Source: UBA6522 sp965221035 (GTDB lineage: Bacteria > Pseudomonadota > Gammaproteobacteria > Steroidobacterales > Rariloculaceae). From it: a stretch of 64,000 bases of DNA. The stretch lies in NCBI GenBank assembly GCA_965221035.1, contig OZ244860.1, positions 3,162,001-3,226,000 of the forward strand. Direction: 5' to 3'. Of this stretch, positions 41,275 through 53,400 are shown piece by piece; positions within the stretch are counted from its first letter, which is position 1, and every line of letters begins with the position of its first letter. Position numbers and translations under genes: made by a program. The notes under the pieces are model-generated. The model did not search any database. It was not told where the DNA came from and saw only the letters and a list, made by a program, of their open reading frames with translations.

Positions 41275-42308
41275 ACAAACAGCACATCGCTAACGCAGAG
41301 TTGACCGACATTGATTCGGCACGAGCAAGCGCCGAAGACTTCCGGCAGGTCTTCAGCCGCGTCAAGGCCGAGGTCAGTCGCATGATCGTGGGCCAACATG
41401 ACGTCATCGATGCCGCGCTGACCGCGCTGATCGCTGGCGGCCACGTCCTGTTGGAAGGCGTTCCCGGCATCGGCAAGACGATGTTGGTGCGCTCGATCAG
41501 CGAGGCGCTAAGCCTGCGTTTCTCCCGAATCCAGTTCACACCGGACATGATGCCAGCCGACATTCAGGGCACGATGGTGCTGATGGAGACGCCTGGCGGC
41601 GGCCATGAACTGAAATTTCAGGAAGGGCCGCTGGTTGCCAACCTTGTCCTGGCCGACGAGATCAACCGCGCGACGCCGAAGACCCAATCCGCGCTGCTGG
41701 AAGCGATGCAGGAGCGGCAGATCACCGTCGGCCGCCGCACGTTGGCGCTTGTAGAGCCGTACTGCGTGATGGCAACGCAGAATCCCGTGGAACAGGAGGG
41801 CACCTATCCTCTCCCCGAAGCCCAGCTCGACCGCTTCCTCTTCAAGATCCTCGTCGGTTACCCTCAGGAATCGGAGTACCACGAGATAATCGACCGCACC
41901 ACCGGTGCCGGCGAAGTCGTCATCGAGTCCATGGCCGAAGCCGAAACGATCCTGCGGCTACGGGGCACCGCGCGTGAGGTCGCGGTGCCGGAAGCCGCAA
42001 AGAGTTACGCTGTGCGCCTGGTCATGGCGACACAGCCGGACAGCGACTACGCGCCCGAAAGCGTGAGTGCCTACGTGGCGCTGGGATCCAGTCCGCGCGG
42101 CGCCCAAGGCTTGATGTTAGCAGGCAAGGTTCAGGCGCTCCTGAGTGGCCGATTCGCGGTCAGCACTAGCGACATCCAGGCTGTTGCCCTGCCAGTTCTG
42201 CGTCACCGCCTGGTGCTGAACTTCCACGCCCAGGCCAGCAACGTCTCGCCGGACGCGTTGATCGGCGACGTGCTCAAGACCGTCAAGACTCCCCACGCGG
42301 TGGACTGA
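41271..42308 (+). CDS. MoxR-family AAA+ ATPase
   Basis: A 345-residue cytoplasmic ATPase. Walker A is GVPGIGKT at 63-70 and Walker B LVLADEINRA near 125; the sensor-1 asparagine (MATQNPVEQEGTYPLPEAQLDRF) and the C-terminal lid are present. MoxR proteins act as chaperones that insert metals into, or remodel, vWA-domain partners. The next genes encode three such partners, so it probably drives the assembly or activation step of this locus. Confidence 0.93.
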   Translation: MNKQHIANAELTDIDSARASAEDFRQVFSRVKAEVSRMIVGQHDVIDAALTALIAGGHVLLEGVPGIGKTMLVRSISEALSLRFSRIQFTPDMMPADIQGTMVLMETPGGGHELKFQEGPLVANLVLADEINRATPKTQSALLEAMQERQITVGRRTLALVEPYCVMATQNPVEQEGTYPLPEAQLDRFLFKILVGYPQESEYHEIIDRTTGAGEVVIESMAEAETILRLRGTAREVAVPEAAKSYAVRLVMATQPDSDYAPESVSAYVALGSSPRGAQGLMLAGKVQALLSGRFAVSTSDIQAVALPVLRHRLVLNFHAQASNVSPDALIGDVLKTVKTPHAVD

Positions 42309-42320
42309 TCCCCTGGCGTC

Positions 42321-43229
42321 ATGGCTGCCCAGCTGACATTCGAAGAACTTTTCGACGCCGACTTCCTGATAGCGCTGGAACGGCTCGCTCTGGAGGCCCG
42401 TCAGGTGTTCCGCGACGGTCGGCGCGCCGAGCAGCGATCCCGCCAACGGGGAGCCGGATTGGAGTTTGCCGACTTCAAGCCCTATACGCCAGGTGACGAT
42501 TTGCGGGCCATCGACTGGAACATCTACCGTCGCTTGAGCCGCCTCTTCGTGCGGGTATTCGAGGAGCACCAGGACTTGCCCGTCTACATGCTGGTGGACC
42601 GGTCCGAAAGCATGTATTTTGAAACGCCGCCGCGCATCAACGCCGGTCTGCGCGCCGCCTTCGGTCTTGCGCATATTGCCTTGGGCGGACACGACAGCGT
42701 TGGCCTGTACTCGTTCTCCGGGACGCTGGAAATCCATGTGCGCCGCACGGCCGGCAAAAACCAGTTGATGAGCTTCGGCCGCCGGCTCGCGGCGCTGGAC
42801 CGGCGTGGCGATACCCGGCTGGCCGCGGCGCTGCGGCGGCTAGCGGGCATGCCCATGCGCCGCGGATTGCTGGTGGTGATCTCCGACTTCTTCGACCCAT
42901 CCGGACTCGACGCGGTGTTCGAAGCGCTCAGGGTCAGCCGCCACAAGCTGTTGCTGGTACAGCTGACCACCCTTGCTGACGCCGAGCCAACGCTCAACGA
43001 GGCGCTGCACGGCGATGTCCGGCTGCGAGACTGCGAGTCCGGCGAAGCCGTTGACATCACCGTGGAGCCCGCGGTGATCGCTCGCTACAAGGACATTTTT
43101 CGACAGTTCAACGAGCAGCTCAGCGACTTCGCCAGACGGCAGGGCGCCGGACTGTTGCGGCTGAATGCTGACGTCGACGTTCTCAAACAGCTCTCCAGCC
43201 TGTTTGCCTCGGGAAGGCTGACGGTCTGA
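42321..43229 (+). CDS. DUF58 protein with vWA-like metal site
   Basis: A 302-residue protein typical of the gene after moxR. The family signature GAGLEFADFKPYTPGDDLRAIDWNIYRRL is followed by a vWA domain whose metal-ion-dependent adhesion site DRSES (Asp93-Ser97, pattern DxSxS) is complete. The C-terminal segment FRQFNEQLSDFARRQGAGLLRLNAD ends the domain. It should be a MoxR client and a scaffold at the cytoplasmic face, since no membrane helix is seen. Confidence 0.9.
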   Translation: MAAQLTFEELFDADFLIALERLALEARQVFRDGRRAEQRSRQRGAGLEFADFKPYTPGDDLRAIDWNIYRRLSRLFVRVFEEHQDLPVYMLVDRSESMYFETPPRINAGLRAAFGLAHIALGGHDSVGLYSFSGTLEIHVRRTAGKNQLMSFGRRLAALDRRGDTRLAAALRRLAGMPMRRGLLVVISDFFDPSGLDAVFEALRVSRHKLLLVQLTTLADAEPTLNEALHGDVRLRDCESGEAVDITVEPAVIARYKDIFRQFNEQLSDFARRQGAGLLRLNADVDVLKQLSSLFASGRLTV

Positions 43230-43259
43230 AGGCTTGACGGGCGAAATGGCGACACCGGA

Positions 43260-44981
43260 ATGAATTTTCTGAATCTATCGTTGTTGGGCGTACTTGCCGG
43301 GCTCGCAGGGCTTGCGGGTATCCTCTTCGCTCTGCAGCAACTGCGCGCGCGGCACACCGAGGTGACCGTGCCAACGACGATGCTCTGGGCGGCGACGGTG
43401 CGTCAGGCGCCGGTTCGCATCCTGCGGAGACGCTTCCGCCATTGGCTCGCCTACCTGCTGGTGCTCGCCATCGCGGCGCTGCTGTGGATTGGCTTCGCCG
43501 GCCCTGATGTGGCCGACGAGCGCCCGTCCGACACTTGGGTGCTGTATCTCGACGGAAGCGCCCACACCTCCGATACGGCGGGCTTCGAGTCGGCTCGTAG
43601 GCAACTTGTTGAAGACGCTTCGGCGCTGCCCGCCGCCAGTCGTGAGGCCATCTTGGGTGGTGCGCACAACATCACTGTGCTGCGGCGGGGTGAGGATGCC
43701 GCGATTCTTGAGGCTCGCCTGCGGGACGCGGCTCCGCAGGCGGCACCGGCAGGCGTCGATGCCCTCCTGCGGCTGATGGCAAGCAACGGCGCGCGCCCTG
43801 AGCGGGTCAATGTGGTGATCTATGGGTGGGCGCCGGTAAGCGAAGCCGCGCTGGCCTCGCTTCCTCCAGGTGTCAGCGTGACCCGGTGGTCCGCCACAGG
43901 CGAGATGCCCAACGGGGTAAATCGGGGCATCGTCGCGCTGGGCGTCGGCGACGCCGCGTCCGGTGCCTGGGACCGGGCGGACGTTGTTCTGCGCCTGATA
44001 GCCTCGGAGGGACCGCCACCGACAGCGGACGAGTTGAACATCAGCATTGACGGGGTGGCAACGGACGATCTGGAGGTGGAGGCCGTTCCTGGCGGCTTCG
44101 CAATCCGCGACCTGCCCGCGAACGGTGCCACATTGGAAGTGTCTCTATCGGCTGCGGACGCGGTGCCGCTGGACAATACCGCCTGGGTGACTTTGCCCGC
44201 ACGCCGGGTGCTGAAGGTCGCCTTGGGCGACGGTGCTCCGGAGGCGGTGCGAAGCGTCATCTTCGCCCATCCGGGTCTGGAACCGGCCTCGGATGGCGCT
44301 GCGGATGTGGTTTTCGTTGCTGCCAGCGAGCCCGCTCCGGCTGAATTGCCGGCACTCAAGCTAACCTCCATGTTAGAGCAGGAATCGTCCTTCGAGATCG
44401 GTTATACAGGCGGGCAGGATGCGCAAAGGGTCCTTGAGGAATCCCTCGACGGACTTGGCTTGGACCAGATCGACGCCCAGGGCCTTGCGAGCACATTGGA
44501 ACGTGCCGTGGGCGTCGCAGTGTATCCGGCGGCGAGGCGCTCGGTCTCGATCTGGAGCGAACTGCTGGACAGCCGCTACAATTTCGTCGATTCACGTGCC
44601 TTTCCGGTCTTTCTGTCTAAGACGCTGTGCTGGCTCGCCGGGGAACCGGCCTGGTATGCCTATGTCGCCGCAGGACGCCCGGTGCGTGATCGCACGGCGC
44701 GGTCGTGCCTGGAGGGCGCGTCGCCGCCGCCCGGTCTGAATGCGCTGGGGGCGGACTACATTCCCGGCAGAGCCGACCCCAATTTCGGCGCCGCCGGCCT
44801 GAGCGTCTCCCTGCTGAGCGAGGCGGTGTCGAGACTGGCTACCGGAGCGAGCCTGGAGACCACGCAGAGCACGGCACGTGCCGCGTCAGCCCCCTTGTCC
44901 CCCTTCACATGGCTAATCGTGGCGGCACTCATGCTGTTGAGCCTGGAGTGGTGGCTCTACCAACGCAACCTGATGCCCTGA
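43260..44981 (+). CDS. BatA-like membrane protein
   Basis: A 573-residue protein. The first 85 residues match the aerotolerance-regulator N-terminal domain: a short hydrophobic opening (residues 6-25), a RARHTEVTVPTTMLWAATVR stretch, and a second helix WLAYLLVLAIAALLWIGFA. A vWA-like domain follows, but its site reads LDGSAHTS, so the canonical DxSxS is not intact. A C-terminal helix at about 555-570 anchors it again. The stop TGA overlaps the next ATG (TGATG), so the two are coupled. Confidence 0.85.
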   Translation: MNFLNLSLLGVLAGLAGLAGILFALQQLRARHTEVTVPTTMLWAATVRQAPVRILRRRFRHWLAYLLVLAIAALLWIGFAGPDVADERPSDTWVLYLDGSAHTSDTAGFESARRQLVEDASALPAASREAILGGAHNITVLRRGEDAAILEARLRDAAPQAAPAGVDALLRLMASNGARPERVNVVIYGWAPVSEAALASLPPGVSVTRWSATGEMPNGVNRGIVALGVGDAASGAWDRADVVLRLIASEGPPPTADELNISIDGVATDDLEVEAVPGGFAIRDLPANGATLEVSLSAADAVPLDNTAWVTLPARRVLKVALGDGAPEAVRSVIFAHPGLEPASDGAADVVFVAASEPAPAELPALKLTSMLEQESSFEIGYTGGQDAQRVLEESLDGLGLDQIDAQGLASTLERAVGVAVYPAARRSVSIWSELLDSRYNFVDSRAFPVFLSKTLCWLAGEPAWYAYVAAGRPVRDRTARSCLEGASPPPGLNALGADYIPGRADPNFGAAGLSVSLLSEAVSRLATGASLETTQSTARAASAPLSPFTWLIVAALMLLSLEWWLYQRNLMP

Positions 44982-47473
44982 TGGACGTTACGTTCATACA
45001 ACCGGTTTGGGCGTGGCTGCTCGTCGCAGTACCGCTGGTCTGGTTCGTTCCGTCCAGGCCCAGGACCGCGGTTCACGGAATGCTGAGGACGCTCTTGCTG
45101 ATGCTAGCGATTGCGGCCCTGACCCAGCCGGTCGTGCTGACGCGAGTGGCGGCGGAGTATCACGCGATTGTACTTGACCAGTCGGCCAGTGTGCCGGTCG
45201 AGGCCCGCCAGCGCGGCGCGCAGGCCGCTGCCGCGTTGGCCGAGCGGCTGGCGGACCGCGGCACGGTCACCATGGTGCAGTTCGGCGATCCGAATCCTGC
45301 CACCGCCGTCGTGAACATGAGCGTCGGCGACGAGGCCGGCACATCCCCCCTGGGCGACGCGCTGGCGTTGGCGGCTCGCTCCATTCCTCGCCACATGAGC
45401 GGTGCCGTCACGCTCATCTCCGACGGCTTGGCCACGTCGCGGGACTGGGGCACCGTCATCGATGAACTGCTGGATCGGGGTATCCCCGTGCACGCCCTGG
45501 ATCTCGGCCGTGGGCCGGGTGATCCCTTTCTCGCCGGAATCCGGTCGGCACCCGTGCGTGTCGGCGAGTCCGCCACCGTTACGGTGGACGTGATCGGGCA
45601 AGGCGACAACCTCGAAGTCGTGCTGACCGCGGGCGGCGAGGTGCTGGCGCGCAGCGGCGCGTTTGCAGGCAAAGGTCGGCTCGCGGTGGATCTGGCATTT
45701 CGTGTCCCCGCATCAGGATTTGTCGACCTTACCGCCGAATTGATCGCGTCCGGGGACCCCGACCTTCGGAACAATGTAATACGTCACATCGTGGCTGTCC
45801 GGGATCCGGTTCGCATGCTGTACCTCGGCGAGCGGCTGCAGGGCGGCGCGGCGCGTATCGCCGAACTGCTTGGCCCGGGATTTCGCGTCGATGCGCCGGA
45901 ACCCTCCTCGGAACTCGCATTCGCCGAATACGATCTGGTTGTGCTGGACGACCTGCCCGCGCGCTCTTTCCCGGAAGCGGCGCAGCAGGCGCTCGCCGAG
46001 GCGGTCAGGCAGGCGGGTGTCGGGTTGTTTCACAGCGGCGGCGAGGCGGCCTTCGGCGATGGCGGCTACGTCGATTCGCCGATCGCCGACATTCTGCCGG
46101 TGGAACTGTCCGGCGACGATGATCGGGTCGATCCCAGCGTTGGGCTGGCCATCATTCTTGACACGTCCGGCTCCATGGCCGGGACCCGCATCGAACTGGC
46201 TAAACAAATCGCACGCGTCGCCGTTCGGCGTATGCAGCCCCACGACCGCATCGGTATAGTGGAATTTTATGGAAACAAGCACTGGGCGGTCCCCATGCAG
46301 CCCGCCTCGAACAAGATCGAGATCGACCGGGCCATCGGCCGCATGAAGGCCATCGGCGGCACGGTGTTGTATCCGGCCATCCAGGAGGCATATTACGGAC
46401 TGCGCAATGTCAACACCCGCTTCAAGCATATCGTCGTCATTACTGACGCCGGTGTCGAGGATAGCAACTACGAGGCCCTGATCAGGCGGATTTCCAAGGA
46501 TCGAATCAACGTTTCCACCATTCTTGTCGGACAGGGCGGCCACAATCTGGTGATGTCGGACATGGCGAATTGGGGACAGGGCAGATTTTATGCGGTGGGT
46601 GACCAGTTCAGCCTGGTCGAACTGATACTAAAGCAGCCGTCCACCAAGAAACCGCCCCGTTACCGCCAGGGAGATTACCCGGTACGGGCATTGGGAGGAC
46701 AAGGTTGGTGGGGGGCGGTAGACCGCAGCGGTGTGCCGGGATTGGCCGGTTACGTCGAAACGGAACTTCGGGACGGTGCTGAAGCGCTCCTGGAAGAGGT
46801 GCAGGCAGGCCATCCGTTGCTGGCCACCTGGCGCTACGGATTGGGCCGCATTACGGCGTTCATGAGCGAACCCACCGGCGCCGGGACCAATTCCTGGCGG
46901 GATTGGGGTGAATACGCGGAGTTCCTCGGACGGGTCCTGGCGCGTTCCGCGGCGGATAACCCGCCATTTTCCCTTCAATTGGCACGGCGGTCGGGCGTGG
47001 CGACCTTGGTGGCGCAGCGAAACCTCCCGGATGAGACTCTGCTTCCCGAGGCGCATATGGTGGACGAGACCGGTGCGCGGCTCGCGGGGCCGGCGATCGA
47101 GTTCCGGGAATACGCACCGGGGTTGTTCGAGGCTGATTTCCCCGCGGTCGCCAACGTGCCGCTACGGGTGGAGGTAGCATCCGGGGGTCGCGTGCAACGG
47201 GTCGCCGATGCGGGTACGGGTGTGGCGGGAGAAACTCAGGTCGATCCCGCCAGGGCGCTCGACCCGGTAAGGCTGGCGGACCTGACCGGGGGCGAACTTC
47301 TGACGCACGATACGTTGAACGATGCGCCATTGGAGGCCAATGTCGGTGAGCGCTCGTTCGTGGTTACCCGCATCTGGCCCTGGTTGCTGCTGGCAGCTCT
47401 TGCGGTGTATCTCGGCGAATTGCTTTACCGGCGTTGGCCGCGGAAGCAGACGCCCCGGAGGGTGGGACGGTGA
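44981..47473 (+). CDS. Membrane protein with two vWA-type metal sites
   Basis: An 830-residue protein. Two N-terminal helices (about 5-23 and 34-54) precede a first vWA-like segment with DQSAS (Asp66-Ser70), and a second, full vWA domain carries DTSGS (Asp394-Ser398). Between them is a glutamine-amidotransferase-like region (VLDDLPARSFPEAAQQ, then LFHSGGEAAFGDGGY). A C-terminal helix lies near 795-815. The architecture resembles large vWA proteins of MoxR/Bat loci. The start ATG at 44981 overlaps the previous stop by one base. Confidence 0.88.
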   Translation: MDVTFIQPVWAWLLVAVPLVWFVPSRPRTAVHGMLRTLLLMLAIAALTQPVVLTRVAAEYHAIVLDQSASVPVEARQRGAQAAAALAERLADRGTVTMVQFGDPNPATAVVNMSVGDEAGTSPLGDALALAARSIPRHMSGAVTLISDGLATSRDWGTVIDELLDRGIPVHALDLGRGPGDPFLAGIRSAPVRVGESATVTVDVIGQGDNLEVVLTAGGEVLARSGAFAGKGRLAVDLAFRVPASGFVDLTAELIASGDPDLRNNVIRHIVAVRDPVRMLYLGERLQGGAARIAELLGPGFRVDAPEPSSELAFAEYDLVVLDDLPARSFPEAAQQALAEAVRQAGVGLFHSGGEAAFGDGGYVDSPIADILPVELSGDDDRVDPSVGLAIILDTSGSMAGTRIELAKQIARVAVRRMQPHDRIGIVEFYGNKHWAVPMQPASNKIEIDRAIGRMKAIGGTVLYPAIQEAYYGLRNVNTRFKHIVVITDAGVEDSNYEALIRRISKDRINVSTILVGQGGHNLVMSDMANWGQGRFYAVGDQFSLVELILKQPSTKKPPRYRQGDYPVRALGGQGWWGAVDRSGVPGLAGYVETELRDGAEALLEEVQAGHPLLATWRYGLGRITAFMSEPTGAGTNSWRDWGEYAEFLGRVLARSAADNPPFSLQLARRSGVATLVAQRNLPDETLLPEAHMVDETGARLAGPAIEFREYAPGLFEADFPAVANVPLRVEVASGGRVQRVADAGTGVAGETQVDPARALDPVRLADLTGGELLTHDTLNDAPLEANVGERSFVVTRIWPWLLLAALAVYLGELLYRRWPRKQTPRRVGR

Positions 47474-50400
47474 AAGCGCAATCCGGCGGGACCTTAAGAG
47501 CCGACCGCGCCCGCGCGGCCCGCCCCCATTTCGCTCTCACCGCCTCAATGGCCTGGATCCTTGCAGCAGCCCTGATTGCGGTCTGGCAGTCCGCCAATGC
47601 GCGACTCGACACCGAGGTGATCGGCCAGCTTTACGAGAGCGCGATCCTGGAGGACGGGGGGATCGATTCTCTCGTTGATCGATACAGGACTCGGGGAGCG
47701 ACGGCCGACACGGTGGCTGACCGGGCCGAAGCATGGCTGACGGCGGCGCACTTCCTGTGGCGCCACGGCCGCATGGACGAGGCACTAGCCTCCGCCGACC
47801 GGGCGCTGGAGCTGGCTCGGACCGTCGACGGAACCTTACTCAAGGCGAGGCTTCTGGACGCCGGCGGCGCTGCGGACGAAGCGGTGGAGTGGTACGAACT
47901 TGCGCTGGCGGAGACCGTCAACGCGGTCGAGCGGGAATTCATCCGCATCCGCCTGACCATGATCGAGGTGGACGAGCGTAACGTCAGCGGGCTGGTGGCG
48001 CTCGCGCTGGATCGGGGGCAGGCGTTCAGGAATCGCGCCGCGGTGGCGCTGGCCTTGCTGGGCCGGCCCGATCTGGCGATCAATCTCTACCGGCCCATTC
48101 CCGGTGAAGGATCCCTGTACCGACAACATTTGCGCCGCGCCGAATGGGCGTTGCGCGCCGCCGAATTGGCACTTGCCCAAGAGTCCGCCTGGGCCGCTTG
48201 GGAAGCGGCCGTGGCGCGTACCGATTTGCTATACGCGCTTGCGGTGCTGAGTGAAGCCTACCGCGAGGACGCCGCACTGTCACGTCTGATCGAGGACATT
48301 GACGACCGCGCCTCGGCAGACGGCAGACTCGATCCCGACCTGCTACAACTGCGTGTTGAGTTGCTCATCGAGACGGAGCGCTACGACGACGCAATCGACT
48401 TCTACGAATCCCTGGACGCCGACGAGGCGGATACCGCCGCCCGCCAACGGTTGCTGGGTCTATACATTTCCGCCGGACAATCGGCGCAAATGATCGCCGA
48501 ATACCGTCGGCTGATGGCTGCTGAACCAGCCGTCACTGCCTGGTATGCGGGACTTGCCGGCTGGTACATGAACAATGCGCAACCCGACGCGGCGCTCGCG
48601 GTGTGGCAGGAACTGGAGGAGGCGAACGCCGCGGACGCCGGAGTATTGGTGGCTGCAGCCGAACTGATGTTGACGACGGGTTTCGTGACGGAGGCCACCT
48701 CCATGGTGGAGCGCCATCTCGATCTATACGGCGACAACGCGCCCGGATTGCTGTTCCTGTTCGAGACCTGGTTGGCTCGAGGCCGGGACGCCGAGGCGCT
48801 GGCGGCGATACAGCGTCTGCGCGCATCGCTATCGCCGGGTGCCGCCGATCTGCGCTCGGTGGCCGATGGCTACGAACGACTCAACCGCCACGCCGACGCC
48901 GTGGTGGTCTACCGGGAACTCGAGGCTTCGGAAGGCACCCTGGGCTACGACGAACGCATGCGATTGGCCTGGCTCTACAGCGTGATCGACGAGAAGGAGA
49001 GCGCTCTGGCGTTGTGGCAAGAGATCTGGGTCGACGTTGACAGTCCTGCCCGGCGCACATTCGCCGAGAGCCAGTTCCTGCTGTTGGCCGCCGAATTGAA
49101 CCGTTTGGGGGATGTCGTCGTCGAACTGGAGGACAAGCTCTACCGACGCACCGCCAACCGCAACGACATCAACCTGCTGGTGCGCATATATACCGAGGTT
49201 GGCGATACCTTCTCCGCCGGCGAAGTCATCGACGAGTACGCTGCCTGGAGCGGTGGCAACGAGGTCGACCGTCTGACCCAGCTCGGCAGGGTCTTTCTGC
49301 AACTCGACGACTACAACCAGTACGATCGTGTGTTGCGGCGGCTTGAACGGATTGACCCGGCAAACCGTATCGAGCATATCCAGAACATCATCCTCAACAT
49401 GCTGGCCTTCGATCTTGCGCAGGAGACCGACGCGCGTTTCGACGAGATCCAGCACTGGCTCGGCGAGCTGCGCCGCTACGACGAGGAAGCCATCAGCGGC
49501 GAGTTCGAGGCCAGCATCCTGTCTATGGGGGGCTTCACCGACGACGCGATCGAGACTTACCGGCGGGCGCTCGTAGAGCGTCCCGAACACAGCGACAACC
49601 TGTTGCTCATGGCCGACCTGATGAGGGAGGCGGGGCGTACCGAAGAGGCCGTGGCGCTGTTGCAGTACACGGCCGAACACGCCCTGGACGACAACGAGTT
49701 CGTGGTCGCTGTGGACGGCATCATCAACATGATCGGCCAACGTGCCTTCGGCGAAGAACTCTCGCCGGAGGCCCGCGGCGTGTTCCGCTGGACGCACCGG
49801 ATCATCCTTGAGCGCCTCACCGGGCGCGCCGACCAGTTCTACCTCTATACTCTGCTGGCGGACATCGCCCAGGAGACTAACGCCTCGGAGGCCGAATTCA
49901 TTGCCGTGGAGAGCTCGCTGCCGCTGGCCGCCGCCCGGCGATCTGCGGTATTGCGGGAACTGGTCACAATGGCCACGCCCGGGGCGGGTTTCGGCCTTGA
50001 AGGGGGCAATCTGGGCGACCCACAGCGCCAGATTGCCTACGGCCGCCGCCTGATTGGCTTGCGGCAGCAGTTGCCACCGGAAGTCTTCATTACCGTCGGC
50101 GAGGCGCTTCTCGGGGAGGGTGACACCCGGGGCGCCGAGCGCGCCTTCGACCTGATCGATGACATAACGGGCATGGTGGATGTTAACCACACCAAGGCCG
50201 AGCTATTCCTGGAGGCGGGTTTCGCAGACTACGCCCTGAACTACTTCAACAACGCTCTAAACCTGAATCGAGACGATCTTGAGTTGCTGCTCAATACCGC
50301 GGTGGTGCGGGAAAGCCTGGGCAGCGACGAGGTCGCCAATCGGCTCTATTTTCGGGCACTGGGCAACCTGTTACGCAGCCAGCCGGCGGTGCTGGCCAAC

Positions 50401-53400
50401 AGCGCCGCGCCTGTGCCGACGGATCCCTTCGCCCAGTTCCGCCAGCCGGTGGATACGTCTGTAAATCGAGACTACCGAATCTGGTACGAACCGCTGGTCC
50501 AGGGATTCATTCTCACGTGGCCCGCGGATCCAGAGGAATCCAGTGATCGGACGGACGAGATCAAGGCATGGTTCGATGAGGAACTGGTGCGGGTTCTGTC
50601 CGCCTCCGAACACGGCGAAGCGCTACCGCTGTCCCGCTATTCGCGCCTGGAGCATCTGGCCGGATTCATGCGGCGCATCAACCTCGCGGTGCCGGATTCA
50701 GGGCTGGCAGCGTATGCGGATGTCGCGTTGCTGGAGCACTTCGGTGACGATGTTGAGTACATCGATGCGCTGGCGCAGGCTTACCGAGGCTGGACACCGC
50801 CGGAAGTGGCTGCGGTGCTGGCGGCTGAGCAGGACGATGAGCCGACTGAAGACGTCCCGCTCCTGGCGGCCGCGTTACAGGCGGAACTGGAGGGAGGGGA
50901 CTTCGCCACGGCGGTCAAGTTGGCCTATGCCACTGGCAATGTCGAGGCGCTCTCGGGGATGTTCCGCGACCGTATCGCCGCGGGCAGCTATCGCGAAGGC
51001 CTGGGCGGCGCGAGGGAAATGCTACCCGACACCGAGTACCTGCGCTTCATTTCCTCGCTGGCCGCCGGACTGAGGGAGAACCGTTCCGCCTTTCTCGAAC
51101 TGCTGGCAAACGATCCGGAACTGGTTACGGACCTGGAACAACGCCTGGGACGCGAACTCATCACCCTGGATGAACTGGAAGATATCCTGGTTTCGCCAGA
51201 GGCGCAGCCAGTCCTGGCACGCTCGTTCTTCGCCTGGAGCTCGCTATGGCGTTTTGTCGGTGCGGAGCGCGGCTTGGATGATCGCGTCCGGTTTCTGCAG
51301 GTGGCCGCGGCGCTTGCCGGAGAAGAGTCGCCCGGCGTCAACGAAGCGATTTCGGGGATCCTGGAGGAGCTTCTGGCAGTGGAGTTGTCATCCGAGCAAC
51401 AGGAAGACGTTATCTCGGCTATGGAGTCCTTACTTGCCGCCACGGACATGCGGAACGAGTATTCGCACGGCCGCATCATCCGTGCACTGCTTGCGCTGGA
51501 CGCCCATCCGGGTAACCGCCGGATTCTTTTCGAGCTCGCCGACTATCGCGATACCCGCACCCAGGGAGACGCCAGTGTCCGGCGGCTGCTAGAGGCCTTC
51601 TTCGGGGGATCGATTCAGCGCGCCTACGAGGAACTGTTCGCTTTCTTCGACCTTGGCCTGCTTAGAGGCTTCGACGGGGCTTCGAAGGAGTGGGTGTACG
51701 AGCACTTCGAGGCGCCTCATCGTCGGGTCCTAGACGCCATCGAGCGGGGCGACGCCGTACCGGCGAACTTGGCTCGCGCCGTCTACGAGGTGGAGTTCAA
51801 TGACTTCTTTAGCCCTGCGGACACCGTAGAAATGGAACGCATGCTTGTGCGACTGATCGACCTGTATCCGCAGGACGATCGGTACCGTCGCGAGATGATC
51901 GCGCTTGAATTGAGCGAGGGTGATCGCGAGGGAGCTGAGGTCGCAATGGCAGATTACCTTCAGTTCAATCCGGCGGATGACTATATCCGGGCAGCGCTGG
52001 TGCTGCACCTGAAGGAGAGCGAGAAATATTCCGCGGCGTTGGCGGCGGCCACCGGCGGAGGTGCCGACCTGCGCGATCCCGAGGCGCTTGATGCCCTGGT
52101 TGACGCGGCCGTCGCGGAACGCTCGTTTGGTGCGTCAAGCGCCGCGCTACTGGTGACCGTCAGCGGGTCGGATCGCTACGATCCGCTGGAGTTGATGATT
52201 GGCGGTCTGGCACAAACCGAACTGGACCGACTCCGGGAACTGGCCGCATCCGGGCGAGGTACCGAAGTTGAACTGGCGCGCTCGCTGCGCTCGCTGTGGC
52301 GAAACCTCTCGGCCCACCTGGCCGCGCAAGACCGCGGTCTTCAACCTGGACATAACCCCTACGTGTGGCTACTGGGCGTACCGCTGGATCCGGATGTGGC
52401 TTACGTCCCCAACGCGCTGGGTCTCCAGAGCAACCAAACCGTCTCAATTTCCACGCTCCACGAATACGCTGACGCAGCGGAGCCGGAAACGCTGTTGGCG
52501 TCGATAGCGCATTGTTGCGGCGCGGAACTGGAAGCGCACATCAGGTCCATGGACGTAGGACCACGGCGCCTGTCTTTCGATCTCTACGGGTTGATCGCCG
52601 ATGCGTACGACGCCGGAGGTGAAGGTTCCGCTCGACTGGACGAACTCGCCTTCGATCTACGTCGCGGTGTCATCGACGACCATGGTTTCACGCTGTGGAT
52701 GCTGCTGCGGGAGCGTTCCGGGGTGCCGTTGGAGGGCTGGGAAACGCAAGCACTAGCGGTGCGCGAGGCCCCGCTGGAGGGCACCTTGCTTGAATTGCTT
52801 GCTGCGGCAAGGCTTTACGCTACAGCGGGCGATACCGACCGCGCGGTCGAGCGCTACCAACTGCTCGCTGCGCGCCAGCTCGGTGCGGTCATGGCCGAGA
52901 ACGCCCTTTACTTTTCTCCGAATGATAACGCTGCGCTCATTGACCTGACAGATCTGATCGACGAGGCAGCGCAACGGCTGCCGCGCACAGCGGTGCTGGG
53001 GCTGGCACGATCCATCCTCGCGATCGCCGAACCGCCGGACAATACGCCCGTATCCGGCCATTACTACGATGCCTTCGTGCTGACGACGCTGAGCAGGCTG
53101 CTGCCAGCGGACGAGGCGTTGGCCGAGGCGCAGTCGATCTCCCCCAACGCGCTCGAATTGAACCACGCAGCGCGCCTGGGAGAAGCCGTCAAGGCGGTGG
53201 AACTGGCGCGGTTGTACTCACGGTCCGGCCTGGAAGGCGAGGCCCTCGCCGCGCTGCGCACGCTCTTGGTGCCGCCGCCGCCCGAAACCGAGGAGGCCGC
53301 CGCCCCCAACCAGGTTAATTTCCAATATCGCCGAGCGAGTGCACTGGCCGCCGTCTACGGCCATCCCGTGCTGGACTATGAGGTCGGATATGGCGAGCCG

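Noticed and set aside
48829..50190. A 453-codon minus-strand frame opposite the giant TPR gene
   Set aside because: No signal peptide, motif or ribosome-binding site; TPR codons explain it.
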